DNA of 7,785 nucleotides from Oscillospiraceae bacterium (lineage in GTDB: Bacteria; Bacillota; Clostridia; Oscillospirales; Oscillospiraceae): the NCBI GenBank assembly GCA_016290695.1, contig JAEEUX010000114.1, positions 1 to 7,785 on the forward strand, written 5' to 3'. The notes below the pieces were generated by a model that had not been told where the DNA came from, did not search any database, and saw only the letters and a list, made by a program, of their open reading frames with translations. The translations under genes and the position numbers were made by a program. Within the stretch, counting starts at the first letter, position 1. Every line of letters starts with the position of its first letter. Shown here in pieces: positions 1 through 6,214 of the stretch.

Positions 1-35
1 GCCTGCAAACAGGGCAAATCAGGAGACTTTCAGAT

Positions 36-143
36 TAATTGCCGTCACTTGGCTTTTGCAAACGGCAAATCGCCGTCACTTTGAAAGCCGCAAACCCCTG
101 CCCGCACCGCGGGAAGGTGTGATTGCGCCGGCGAATCGCCGTC
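36..143. repeat. Degenerate short repeats, GCCGTCA core
   Basis: The string GCCGTCACTT occurs near 39-48 and 71-80, and GCCGTCA again at about 136-142, each preceded by AATT or AATC. A related TGCAAAC-(3)-GCAAATC pattern occurs near 4-20 and 57-71. The spacing is irregular and the copies diverge. Whether this is a decayed repeat family or a repetitive coding tail of the ORF above cannot be decided from the window. Confidence 0.35.
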
Positions 144-281
144 AGCGCTTTCTCCTGCTTTTAATTTTTTACGGAACACCCTCTCAAAATCCGCCCAAAA
201 CGCACCCAAAACGCCCGTCAGGGGTACTTGCTCCACCTCCCGGTACAGCATCGCACACAGCGCAAACAAAGGGGCAGACAC
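45..281 (-). CDS. Hypothetical 78-aa protein, uncertain
   Basis: I do not recognise this protein. It would start with GTG at 281; an in-frame TAA lies a few codons upstream, and no convincing SD precedes either GTG or the first internal ATG (residue 11). The N-terminal half looks protein-like, with a hydrophobic then amphipathic stretch (residues 1-35, ending in a basic RKKLK). The C-terminal half is low in obvious structure and contains two similar DGD-x-P segments encoded by the degenerate repeats at 36-143. It lies 122 nt downstream of the DUF6103-like gene in the same orientation, so it could be the last gene of the transfer operon. It could equally be a remnant of a larger gene or a chance ORF over repeats. 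Confidence 0.35.
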   Translation of the reverse strand: MSAPLFALCAMLYREVEQVPLTGVLGAFWADFERVFRKKLKAGESADGDSPAQSHLPAVRAGVCGFQSDGDLPFAKAK

Positions 282-403
282 GCGGACAAGGGCGCAGCAT
301 TAACTTCATCGGCACGACGCAGCGTTGAACGGGGTTTGAATGGGGCTCTCACGCCCTGTAAAAACACGCTTGCCAATCCCGTTTCTCAGGGAACATTTTT
401 CTC

Positions 404-658
404 TTATTCTTCGCTTTCACTTCCGCCGGAGTCCGGCTTTCTCTCCCTCGAAACGCGAGGCTGGCGGGGCGGCTCCTCCACCTCCTTTGCTCTGTCCGAG
501 AGGAACTCACGCACCTGCGCGGGAACATATTTTTCATAAACCTTGTCTACAGCTTCGAGGAGTTCGCTCTCAAGTTGTAGATTTTTCTTCGCCATGTAGA
601 GCTTCATAGCCTCAACCTTCTCCGCCGCATAGGCAAGGCTTATCGTCTGCATCTTCAT
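404..658 (-). CDS. DUF6103-like small ICE protein
   Basis: This is an 84-aa soluble protein. Residues 1-55 are predicted to be a short N-terminal strand (KMQTISLAY) followed by helices. The segment YEKYVPAQVREFL (about 42-54) recalls the DUF6103 family of small proteins in clostridial mobile elements. The tail (58-84) is charged, Pro/Arg/Glu-rich and probably disordered. The start is set by AAGGAG, 7 nt before the first ATG; a second ATG lies two codons later. It begins 15 nt after the NlpC/P60 stop, so it should be co-transcribed with the T4SS genes. The function is unknown. A strand-helix-helix layout would allow a ribbon-helix-helix-like DNA-binding role, but that is inference. Confidence 0.72.
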   Translation of the reverse strand: MKMQTISLAYAAEKVEAMKLYMAKKNLQLESELLEAVDKVYEKYVPAQVREFLSDRAKEVEEPPRQPRVSRERKPDSGGSESEE

Positions 659-673
659 TTTCAGTCTCCTTTA

Positions 674-1873
674 TCAGTCGTAATTGATGTAGGGTATGCG
701 GAACCAGTTCGTCCAGCCGCGCTCATCGAGCTGGGTTTTCACCACGCCGTAGTGTGTACCCATCGCCTCTATGACCTCTCCGTCGCCAATGTATACTCCC
801 ATGTGTCCGTCCATCCAGACGGCAACTCCCGGAACTTCCGGGAGCGAATCTATCGGCCCCGAGTCCTCCGAAGCATAGTACATCTGGTTCGCGCCCACGT
901 CCGGCATGCCGTTTGTGTCGTATTCAAGCTCAAGACTTTCCGGGTTGAGCCAGCCGTATCCTTTTACAAGGCCGACGCAGTCCGTCGTTCGAGCGCCAAG
1001 CCAATGTTCTTCGATGAAGCCTTTGTATGAGCCGACGCCGTCCGGATACTGTTCTTCCTTGTAGTCTAAGAGTGCAGGCGTAAGGACATCTCCGAAGGTA
1101 CCCCAGACGTAACCCCAGCCGGACTGCCACGCATTTACGACGTAGGCCACGAGGTCGCGGCTGTTCTTCGTGTCCGGATCGCAGAAGGAAGAGAGGTCGA
1201 GCTCCACGCTCCGTTCGCCGCCCGCGATATAATTGCCGCTGAAAGAACCGCCGCCCAAAGCCGCGCCGTAGATCATGGCGTAGATATGGTCTGCGTTATT
1301 CTTATCCTCCGGCGTAATCTCGCGGTCAAATGCAGCGGCAAGATTAGCGTAAGCCGCGCTCATAGACACGGGAACATTCACCGTATACGATACGCTATGC
1401 GTCACGACGGTACCGTCCTCCTGCACGACAGTGACGGTGCTCGCTCTCGTTTCGGTAGTATAAAAGCAATCCACGAAGCGGTCCGCCGCGCGCCTTGACG
1501 GTACATCATCCCCGAAGCAGAGTGCATAGAATACAGACTTAACCTGTCCTAGATCAACGCCTCCGCCTTCCGCCGCTGAATTTACGGCGGTCACAGCTCT
1601 GTCCAGAACGGAAAACGATGTCTGCATATCCTCTATGTGCTCTCTGAACTCCGACGGAACATCGTCGGAGAACTCCGTCCCGTAGAAACTTGCCTTAACA
1701 GCCAGGTCATTGTGATTTGCCGTGCCTCCGGCAAGGGCACACACGAAAGCGGTCAGGACTATCAGCGGAGAGAGGATCGCGGCAGCAATCCATCCGGCCG
1801 CCTTTCGCGCTTTCCCGCTGCTCAGAGCAGCGAGTGCAGCCTTCGCCGCGGCTCCTGCCGTGACTGTCATCAT
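674..1873 (-). CDS. NlpC/P60 peptidoglycan hydrolase of the conjugation apparatus
   Basis: This 399-aa, membrane-anchored cell-wall hydrolase probably opens peptidoglycan for the mating channel, the role of VirB1 or Tn916 Orf14 proteins. A basic N-terminus (K11, K21, R23, K24) is followed by one hydrophobic segment (about 27-50), which fits a signal anchor with the rest outside the cell. Residues 55-245 form a domain I do not recognise. Residues 250-399 are NlpC/P60: catalytic Cys299 in TTDCVGLVKGYGW, His357 in DGHMGVYIGDG, and Glu369 in VIEAMG, where many family members have His; a YGVVKT segment follows. No lytic transglycosylase motif is evident. Its ATG overlaps the VirB4 stop as ATGA and has only a poor SD, so translation is probably coupled. 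A second ATG follows the first directly. NlpC/P60 proteins of other clostridial elements (CD1108 type) are the likely relatives. Confidence 0.88.
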   Translation of the reverse strand: MMTVTAGAAAKAALAALSSGKARKAAGWIAAAILSPLIVLTAFVCALAGGTANHNDLAVKASFYGTEFSDDVPSEFREHIEDMQTSFSVLDRAVTAVNSAAEGGGVDLGQVKSVFYALCFGDDVPSRRAADRFVDCFYTTETRASTVTVVQEDGTVVTHSVSYTVNVPVSMSAAYANLAAAFDREITPEDKNNADHIYAMIYGAALGGGSFSGNYIAGGERSVELDLSSFCDPDTKNSRDLVAYVVNAWQSGWGYVWGTFGDVLTPALLDYKEEQYPDGVGSYKGFIEEHWLGARTTDCVGLVKGYGWLNPESLELEYDTNGMPDVGANQMYYASEDSGPIDSLPEVPGVAVWMDGHMGVYIGDGEVIEAMGTHYGVVKTQLDERGWTNWFRIPYINYD

Positions 1874-3693
1874 CGGCCGCCCGCTGTTCCAAACAGCTTT
1901 TCCTTATATTCCGGCGCATGCACCTCCAGCAGATACCGCTCGTTGCCGCATTTATACAGGCACACGCCTCGCTGCGGGAAACGGATAAGATTGTATTCGG
2001 CGTCCTCGAGCTGGAGCATATCCATGTATGACTGCTTTTCTATTGAGCCGGGATTGAAGAGGAACTGATGCGGCGGAATGGAAAACAGAGGCTTCGTCAT
2101 CTCTCTTATGCCCTCCTGGTTGAAGTCGTCGAGGTTCTGGCTGGCAAGAATCATCGCGGACTCTTTCTTGCGGACGCGCTTTAAAGAGTTGCGTATGTAT
2201 TCAAGCGCCGTAGGATTATTGAGCCAGATATACAGCTCGTCAAGCGCCGCCACCGTGCTTCCGGCGGTGAGGAGGCTGTCGGACATATACGAAAGGATAT
2301 TGAAAAGCATCGCGTTCCTCACGTTCTTCGCCGCCGTGAGCAGCCCTTTCACGCCGAATACAAGAAATCTTGAACTTGTGATGTTCGTATACCCGTTGAA
2401 GAACTGAGCGTCCGCACCCTTGCACATGGAATGCAGTCCGAGCAGGATTTCCTGAAGCATCTGCTCCGTGTAGAGCAGGCGCTTGGTTTCGTCATAGTTC
2501 TTATACTCATTCTCTATGAGGTCATAGAGGTCGGAGAGTATCGGATAATCTTCGCTCCGCAGCTTTCCGAAGTTCGTCTGCGAGCTTATTCCCCATCCGG
2601 CATATAGTCTTGAGAGCATGATTTCGATTGTGTCTATATGCCCGTCGCTGAAATCCTTGTAGCTGCGGAAGAAGTCTTTCAGAAAAGATATGTGCTGCGC
2701 GAGGCGTGTGCTCTTCCGAAACGCTTCCGGCGCGTCCGGGTCATCCACCTCGCCGCCCTCATCCCAGCACTTGGGCTCAAGCGGGTTGATGCGATACTCT
2801 CCGGCCATCAGGTCCGCAAAGCAACCGCCGACAGCCTGGCACATATCCTTCTGCTCATGCTCCACGTCAAGCGTAATGACGGACTTCCCGGCTTCGAGAA
2901 AGTTGAGTATAAGGAGCTTCATGAGATACGATTTGCCCTGGCCGGAGTTGCCGAGAATGAGGATGTTTGCGGAGGTCTTGTCCTCGTCACGCTGATCAAA
3001 GTCTACAAGCACATTACTGCCGTATTTATCCTTGCCTATGAAAAAGCCCTTTGCGTCAGTCTTGCCGCTGTAATTGAACGGATAAAGGTTCGCTACGCTG
3101 CTTGCCGGGAGCACCCGCTCGAACTGCGCTCCGAAGGAATTGTAGCCGGCTGGATTGCCGGCAAGGAAACCCTGCTGCTGGCGGAGCAGGAGCCTGTCCA
3201 CGTTAAGCTTGCTGCGGACAAGCTCGGTCAGCACATCGGCCTGAAGAAGCTTGAGCGCGTCGAGGCTCGCGGCGGCAAGCTCTATGTAGACGGCGCAGTG
3301 GAGGAGTGGCTCGCGGTTCCTGTGAGTCGCGGCTATAAGCGCGGCCACGTCCTGAAGATTGCTTTCCGCTGTAATGGTCTGTTGAAGGTCGTTTGTGTTC
3401 GCGCTGCCGAGTCTGTTCTTGTTCGTTGCGTTTGTGAGTATTTTCTTTTCCTCGGCGGCGCTGACTTTCCTTGTATATATACGGAGCGTAACGCCGCTCT
3501 TCTCCCCGAGGTGCCGGAGTATAGCCTGCTCCTGCGTCTGCGTAGGGTATTCGCGGAGCGCCCATACGCAGCGGAAGGTGTTGCCGCAGATGAAATGGTC
3601 GACGCTGAACTTGATTATTGACGGCGAAATCATATCCAGAAAATCTTTGATATGCTCTCCTTCACCAATCGCCGCATTGTTTTTCCGGCTCAT
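1870..3693 (-). CDS. VirB4/TraE-type conjugation ATPase
   Basis: This 607-aa cytoplasmic ATPase should power assembly and substrate transfer of the T4SS. Residues 1-235 form an N-terminal domain of CagE/TraE type, with YPFNYSG near 204-210 and a GKDKYGSNVLVDFD strand before the motor. The motor carries Walker A GNSGQGKS (248-255, Lys254), Walker B AALDEL (Asp485, Glu486) and a downstream LASQN (516-520) typical of VirB4/HerA folds. The ORF can be extended 12 codons to 3729, but the start at 3693 is preferred: GGAAGGAGG lies 7-8 nt before it, and its ATG overlaps the upstream stop as ATGA. At 607 aa it is shorter than typical VirB4 (about 790-800 aa); the adjacent 201-aa gene brings the sum to 808. 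It appears intact. The NlpC/P60 gene overlaps its stop. Confidence 0.93.
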   Translation of the reverse strand: MSRKNNAAIGEGEHIKDFLDMISPSIIKFSVDHFICGNTFRCVWALREYPTQTQEQAILRHLGEKSGVTLRIYTRKVSAAEEKKILTNATNKNRLGSANTNDLQQTITAESNLQDVAALIAATHRNREPLLHCAVYIELAAASLDALKLLQADVLTELVRSKLNVDRLLLRQQQGFLAGNPAGYNSFGAQFERVLPASSVANLYPFNYSGKTDAKGFFIGKDKYGSNVLVDFDQRDEDKTSANILILGNSGQGKSYLMKLLILNFLEAGKSVITLDVEHEQKDMCQAVGGCFADLMAGEYRINPLEPKCWDEGGEVDDPDAPEAFRKSTRLAQHISFLKDFFRSYKDFSDGHIDTIEIMLSRLYAGWGISSQTNFGKLRSEDYPILSDLYDLIENEYKNYDETKRLLYTEQMLQEILLGLHSMCKGADAQFFNGYTNITSSRFLVFGVKGLLTAAKNVRNAMLFNILSYMSDSLLTAGSTVAALDELYIWLNNPTALEYIRNSLKRVRKKESAMILASQNLDDFNQEGIREMTKPLFSIPPHQFLFNPGSIEKQSYMDMLQLEDAEYNLIRFPQRGVCLYKCGNERYLLEVHAPEYKEKLFGTAGGR

Positions 3694-4295
3694 ACCGTTT
3701 CCTCCTTCCCATCCGCGAGCACAGCCCATCGTTCACCGTCATACCGGTCATGGTGCTCCGTGGTCACATTCTGCTCGTAGTAGACTGCGAGCATTCGCAT
3801 AATATCCTGTTCTCCGGCGCGGCGGACGGTGAAGCCGCTGTCCCTGATGCTGCTTTCTATTCGCGCGAGATACGGAAGTATCTCGGACTCCCGCTCATCG
3901 TGCAGGCGAACGACAAGGAAGAACTCGCGCGCCGTCGCCATGAGGATTTGTATGCGGTCCAGATGATTGCAGTCCTGTTCCAGAAGCTTTCGCAGCACCG
4001 GGAGCTCTTCTTCATCCATCCTGCGGCGGTAATAGTTTTTGTTGTCCTCGAAGGACTCTTTCGAGTTCATCGCCAGCATCTCTATGTCGCTTTGCCCCTT
4101 TATAACGTTCAGGAGGGCAAAAATGCGCGCCGTAACGCTTGCCTCCGGCAGCACGCTGATATTCGTCGGCTTGATTATGAAGAACACAAGCTTGCCGAGC
4201 CGCGTGGCAAGGCCGCAGTCTGTAATGTTTTCTATGCCCATCAGTTCCCGCGTCGAAACTCCGCGGGCGTTTTTCTTTTTCTTTTCTCTGTTCAT
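3690..4295 (-). CDS. Conjugation protein, possible detached VirB4 N-terminal part
   Basis: This 201-aa soluble protein has a very basic start (NREKKKKNARG) and no membrane segment or signal peptide. A predicted beta-rich region (residues 25-60, GKLVFFIIKPTNISVL) is followed by a long helix-rich region (70-125) and a second strand-rich part (FFLVVRLHDE) before the C-terminal YYEQNVTTEHHDRYDGERW. I recognise this only as a protein that accompanies the short VirB4-type ATPases of clostridial elements. The strand pattern and the combined length with its neighbour (201 + 607 aa) suggest it supplies the N-terminal domain that VirB4 normally carries in the same chain. GGAGG lies 8 nt before its ATG. 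Its start overlaps the preceding stop by one base (TGATG) and its stop overlaps the VirB4 ATG (ATGA), so stoichiometric, coupled translation is likely. Confidence 0.82.
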   Translation of the reverse strand: MNREKKKKNARGVSTRELMGIENITDCGLATRLGKLVFFIIKPTNISVLPEASVTARIFALLNVIKGQSDIEMLAMNSKESFEDNKNYYRRRMDEEELPVLRKLLEQDCNHLDRIQILMATAREFFLVVRLHDERESEILPYLARIESSIRDSGFTVRRAGEQDIMRMLAVYYEQNVTTEHHDRYDGERWAVLADGKEETV

Positions 4296-4516
4296 CAGCT
4301 AAGCCTCCATTCGTAAGTCTGCTGTCGTGTAATAAGAAAGGCAGCGGCATATCTGATGAAATCCAGAATGCTGCTGCCGTCAAGGCGTATGCTCAGGAAG
4401 GCATACACCGCCGTAAGCACAAGCGGCACATATAAGCTCGCCCTGGTCACGCCGAGGATAGAAATAAGAAGGCCGATGCCGATTATGGCTATGTCACGAA
4501 GCTCCCATAACCACAT
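4295..4516 (-). CDS. Small two-helix TcpE/PrgI/VirB3-like membrane protein
   Basis: From the first ATG this is a 73-aa inner-membrane protein with two hydrophobic segments (about 8-24 and 28-43), followed by a cytoplasmic-type tail containing LDGSSILDFIRY and ending QQTYEWRLS. Size, two helices close to the N-terminus and a location directly upstream of the VirB4 pair fit the VirB3/PrgI/TcpE group, which sits in the membrane and contacts VirB4. The coding frame stays open upstream to a stop at 4562-4564 and encodes a protein-like extension (IYIYPDNLKAKAT) directly after a strong GGAGG. The true N-terminus is therefore probably about 13 residues longer and uses a rare start (ATA at 4553-4555, or CTG at 4559-4561). 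Only a weak AAGG precedes the ATG at 4516. The stop overlaps the next gene by one base. Confidence 0.8.
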   Translation of the reverse strand: MWLWELRDIAIIGIGLLISILGVTRASLYVPLVLTAVYAFLSIRLDGSSILDFIRYAAAFLITRQQTYEWRLS

Positions 4517-4552
4517 CGTCGCCTTGGCTTTCAGGTTATCCGGGTAAATGTA

Positions 4553-4569
4553 TATAGTCAGTCACCTCC
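4553..4569 (-). promoter_or_regulatory. Strong SD facing a non-standard start codon
   Basis: On the minus strand GGAGGTGA (GGAGG at 4565-4569) is followed by an in-frame TGA, then CTG ACT ATA TAC ATT. The ATA at 4553-4555 stands 9 nt from GGAGG, the normal distance for a start, but no ATG, GTG or TTG occurs until 4516. Either a rare initiator is used or an ancestral ATG has mutated to ATA. Confidence 0.55.
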
Positions 4570-4580
4570 AAAAAGTAATG

Positions 4581-4602
4581 CAGCCGCCGAAAACGGCGGC
4601 TG
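4581..4602 (-). terminator. GC-rich hairpin plus T-tract, attenuator-like
   Basis: A perfect 9-bp stem (CAGCCGCCG with CGGCGGCTG) closes a 4-nt loop. Read on the minus strand it is followed by CATTACTTTTT and then at once by the SD of the VirB4 operon. The broken T-tract makes it a moderate terminator at best. Its place between a foldable leader and an SD suggests transcriptional attenuation or partial read-through control of the transfer genes. Confidence 0.5.
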
Positions 4603-4613
4603 GTGTTCTCAAA

Positions 4614-4678
4614 GTGGTAAAACCACAGGAAGCTGAGCGGTCGGGATATATTTCCGAGTTCCCATCTGTGGTTGCCAC
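4614..4678 (-). ncRNA. Candidate structured 5' leader of the VirB4 operon
   Basis: On the minus strand nested complementary arms can form one long imperfect stem: 4675-4678 with 4614-4617, 4666-4671 with 4623-4628, 4659-4661 with 4629-4631, and an inner 4654-4657 with 4641-4644. Internal loops separate them. The attenuator-like hairpin and SD follow within 50 nt. I do not recognise a known riboswitch class. Covariation in homologues would be needed to call it a functional RNA. Confidence 0.35.
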
Positions 4679-4741
4679 GAGCCCGCTTTAACCGCAGAAG
4701 CAAAAGTTATTTAATAATTGTTCGGCAAATTGTCGTATAAT

Positions 4742-4770
4742 TTCATAATTGCTTAGTCTTTCTGTTGCAA
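4742..4770 (-). promoter_or_regulatory. Weak candidate promoter for the VirB4 operon
   Basis: On the minus strand TTGCAA (4765-4770) is 17 nt from TATGAA (4742-4747). The match at -10 is only partial. TTGCAA is self-complementary and also serves as the -35 of the opposite promoter, so the two would be arranged back to back. The intergenic stretch 4571-4878 is AT-rich upstream of 4700 and contains no convincing gene. Confidence 0.22.
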
Positions 4771-4794
4771 ATAGAAGTCGTATTGTTATATAAT
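4765..4794 (+). promoter_or_regulatory. Sigma-A-type promoter of the MBL gene
   Basis: TTGCAA (4765-4770) and a perfect TATAAT (4789-4794) are separated by 18 nt. Transcription would start near 4801, leaving a leader of about 78 nt. AAGGAGG lies 9 nt before the ATG at 4879. A second TATAAT at 4736-4741 has no good -35. Confidence 0.6.
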
Positions 4795-4878
4795 GAACAC
4801 ATCAATTCAGCTATTTAAACACAGTCTTACCATCTCCAGATTAAGATTATTCACCAAAGTGCAAGGAGGAAGTACAAT

Positions 4879-6030
4879 ATGATAAGGACTTTTTTCCCAA
4901 TCGGGCAGGGAAATTTCGCTGCGGAAAAGTTTATGGATGCAAACATTGTATTTGACTGCGGTTCAAGCTCCGGCGCAGCAAATGTCGAACAGCAAATAAA
5001 GGATGCATTTCAGCAGGGTGCGGTAATCGAAAAGGTTTTTGTTTCTCACCTTGACGATGATCATGTAAACGGATTACAAATTCTTCTTTCTTATTGTAGA
5101 GTTAATGAGGTTTATATTCCTTATTTGACAAAGGAAGAGCGTATCCTTACGGAACTATTCTACTTTTTGGAAAATGGAAAAGAGTTGCCTTACTTTACAA
5201 TGAACTTATTGCGCAATCCAGTTAGTAGTATTACTGAACAGAGCCCTGAAACTCAAGTTATCTTTGTTTATCCGGAAGACGACAATCCGGAAGACGACAA
5301 TCCGGAAGACGACAATCCGGAAGACGACTATCCAGAAGACTACAATCTGGAAGACGACTATCCCCAAAATGACCATTCGCCAAAACCAAAGCCAATGAAA
5401 TCAGGAACTCCCCTTCCACTGTCACCTCAAGAGTGCCTAAACTGGATTTTTATTCCTTATAATTTTCAGAATAAAACAAGAAAAGAACTCTTCATAGATA
5501 TATTGAAACGCGAAGGCTACGATATTTCCGGGCTACCAAAAGATATAATATCATCCAGTTTTTGGAGGAGCAAATATGAGGAGCTCAAAGAGAGGGTGTA
5601 CAAGAGAATACCGGGTGGACTTAACACAAATTCCATGGTAGTCTATTCCGGACTGAAAGATGAAAAAAAGCTTAAGTCACGTATTTACAAGAACACGTAC
5701 GATTGTTGTTGCTCCAACTCTTATCCGGAAGGTTGTTTGTATACCGGTGATTACCACGCTGCGGGATACAATGAATGGGAGCAATTAAAAGAGAAATTTG
5801 CAGATGTTTGGGAACACATCGGAACTGTTCAAGTACCTCACCACGGATCGAAATATAGTTATCAGCCAGAGCTTTCAAAGATGAATGCTAATTTGGTTAT
5901 TCAGGCCGGCTATCAGAATCGATATAGGCATCCTCACGCAAGTGTGCTAAAAGATCTTATAGACAACAAAGCCTCTTTTTATTGGGTAAATGAACACGTT
6001 GAAAGTGTCATTCGTCTAGAAGTCAATTAA
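4879..6030 (+). CDS. ComEC/Rec2-like MBL-fold hydrolase, cargo gene
   Basis: This 383-aa soluble protein has the full motif series of the ComEC C-terminal MBL domain: GQGNFA (9-14), FDCG (25-28), SHLDDDHVNG (H57, D59, D61, H62), LYTGDY (D291), VPHHGSK (H321, H322) and NRYRHPHASVL (347-357). ComEC-type MBL domains bind two metals and are nuclease-like, so a DNA- or nucleotide-cleaving role is plausible but inferred. There is no signal peptide or membrane helix, so it lacks the ComEC channel part. Between motif 2 and D291 sits a large insertion with an acidic repeat linker (132-166), a charged helical part (about 198-245) and a Cys cluster (C276-C278, C286). The gene is AT-rich, opposite in strand to its neighbours, and has its own promoter and RBS, which suggests acquired cargo. 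Related stand-alone MBL proteins occur in some defence loci, but no partner gene is visible here. Confidence 0.85.
   Translation: MIRTFFPIGQGNFAAEKFMDANIVFDCGSSSGAANVEQQIKDAFQQGAVIEKVFVSHLDDDHVNGLQILLSYCRVNEVYIPYLTKEERILTELFYFLENGKELPYFTMNLLRNPVSSITEQSPETQVIFVYPEDDNPEDDNPEDDNPEDDYPEDYNLEDDYPQNDHSPKPKPMKSGTPLPLSPQECLNWIFIPYNFQNKTRKELFIDILKREGYDISGLPKDIISSSFWRSKYEELKERVYKRIPGGLNTNSMVVYSGLKDEKKLKSRIYKNTYDCCCSNSYPEGCLYTGDYHAAGYNEWEQLKEKFADVWEHIGTVQVPHHGSKYSYQPELSKMNANLVIQAGYQNRYRHPHASVLKDLIDNKASFYWVNEHVESVIRLEVN
5272..5376 (+). repeat. In-frame 15-bp tandem repeat in the MBL gene
   Basis: There are seven 15-bp units. The first three are identical (CCGGAAGACGACAAT), the fourth differs at one base, and the last three diverge progressively. 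They encode PEDDN, PEDDN, PEDDN, PEDDY, PEDYN, LEDDY and PQNDH. Because each unit is five codons, slippage would change linker length without breaking the frame. The identical copies point to recent expansion. Confidence 0.93.
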
Positions 6031-6085
6031 TCTCCTTTTCTTGTTAATTTCTTTATCAAGTAATCTCTGTCTATCTGGCAGCCCG

Positions 6086-6100
6086 TTGTGGTTTCCACAA
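6086..6100. repeat. Small perfect hairpin in the convergent gap
   Basis: TTGTGG and CCACAA pair around a TTT loop. It contains the GTGGTTTCCAC motif (6088-6098), similar to GTGGTTGCCAC at 4668-4678 on the far side of the MBL gene. It has no T-tract on the plus strand. It could be an operator-like site or a minor stem-loop. Confidence 0.4.
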
Positions 6101-6146
6101 AAACATCATATTACTATACCGTATAAAAATCTTTTTACAACTCCTC

Positions 6147-6179
6147 AGGCAAGCACAAATCATCTGTGCTTTTAAGCCT
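6147..6179. terminator. Hairpin between convergent genes, possible terminator
   Basis: AAGCACA (6151-6157) pairs with TGTGCTT (6165-6171) around a 7-nt loop, and AGGC (6147-6150) pairs with GCCT (6176-6179) outside it. It lies between the MBL gene and the minus-strand RHH gene, which converge here. Neither strand has a clean T-tract right after the stem, so efficiency is doubtful; position is the main support. Confidence 0.4.
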
Positions 6180-6214
6180 AATTGGATTATTCTCTCGCGT
6201 TAGGAACTGATACC

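Noticed and set aside
2638..3621. 327-aa open frame on the plus strand
   Set aside because: It lies wholly opposite the VirB4 ATPase gene, has no convincing domain, and its codons are the mirror of a strongly supported gene.
3694..3729. Upstream start for the VirB4 ATPase
   Set aside because: The extra 12 residues encode the SD of the 3693 start (EGG region), and the ATGA overlap favours the shorter form.
3750..4316. 188-aa open frame on the plus strand
   Set aside because: It is antisense to the 201-aa conjugation gene, which has an SD and overlapping neighbours; no recognisable protein features are seen.
5272..5376. CRISPR array
   Set aside because: The 15-bp units are contiguous with no spacers and are in frame inside a coding region.
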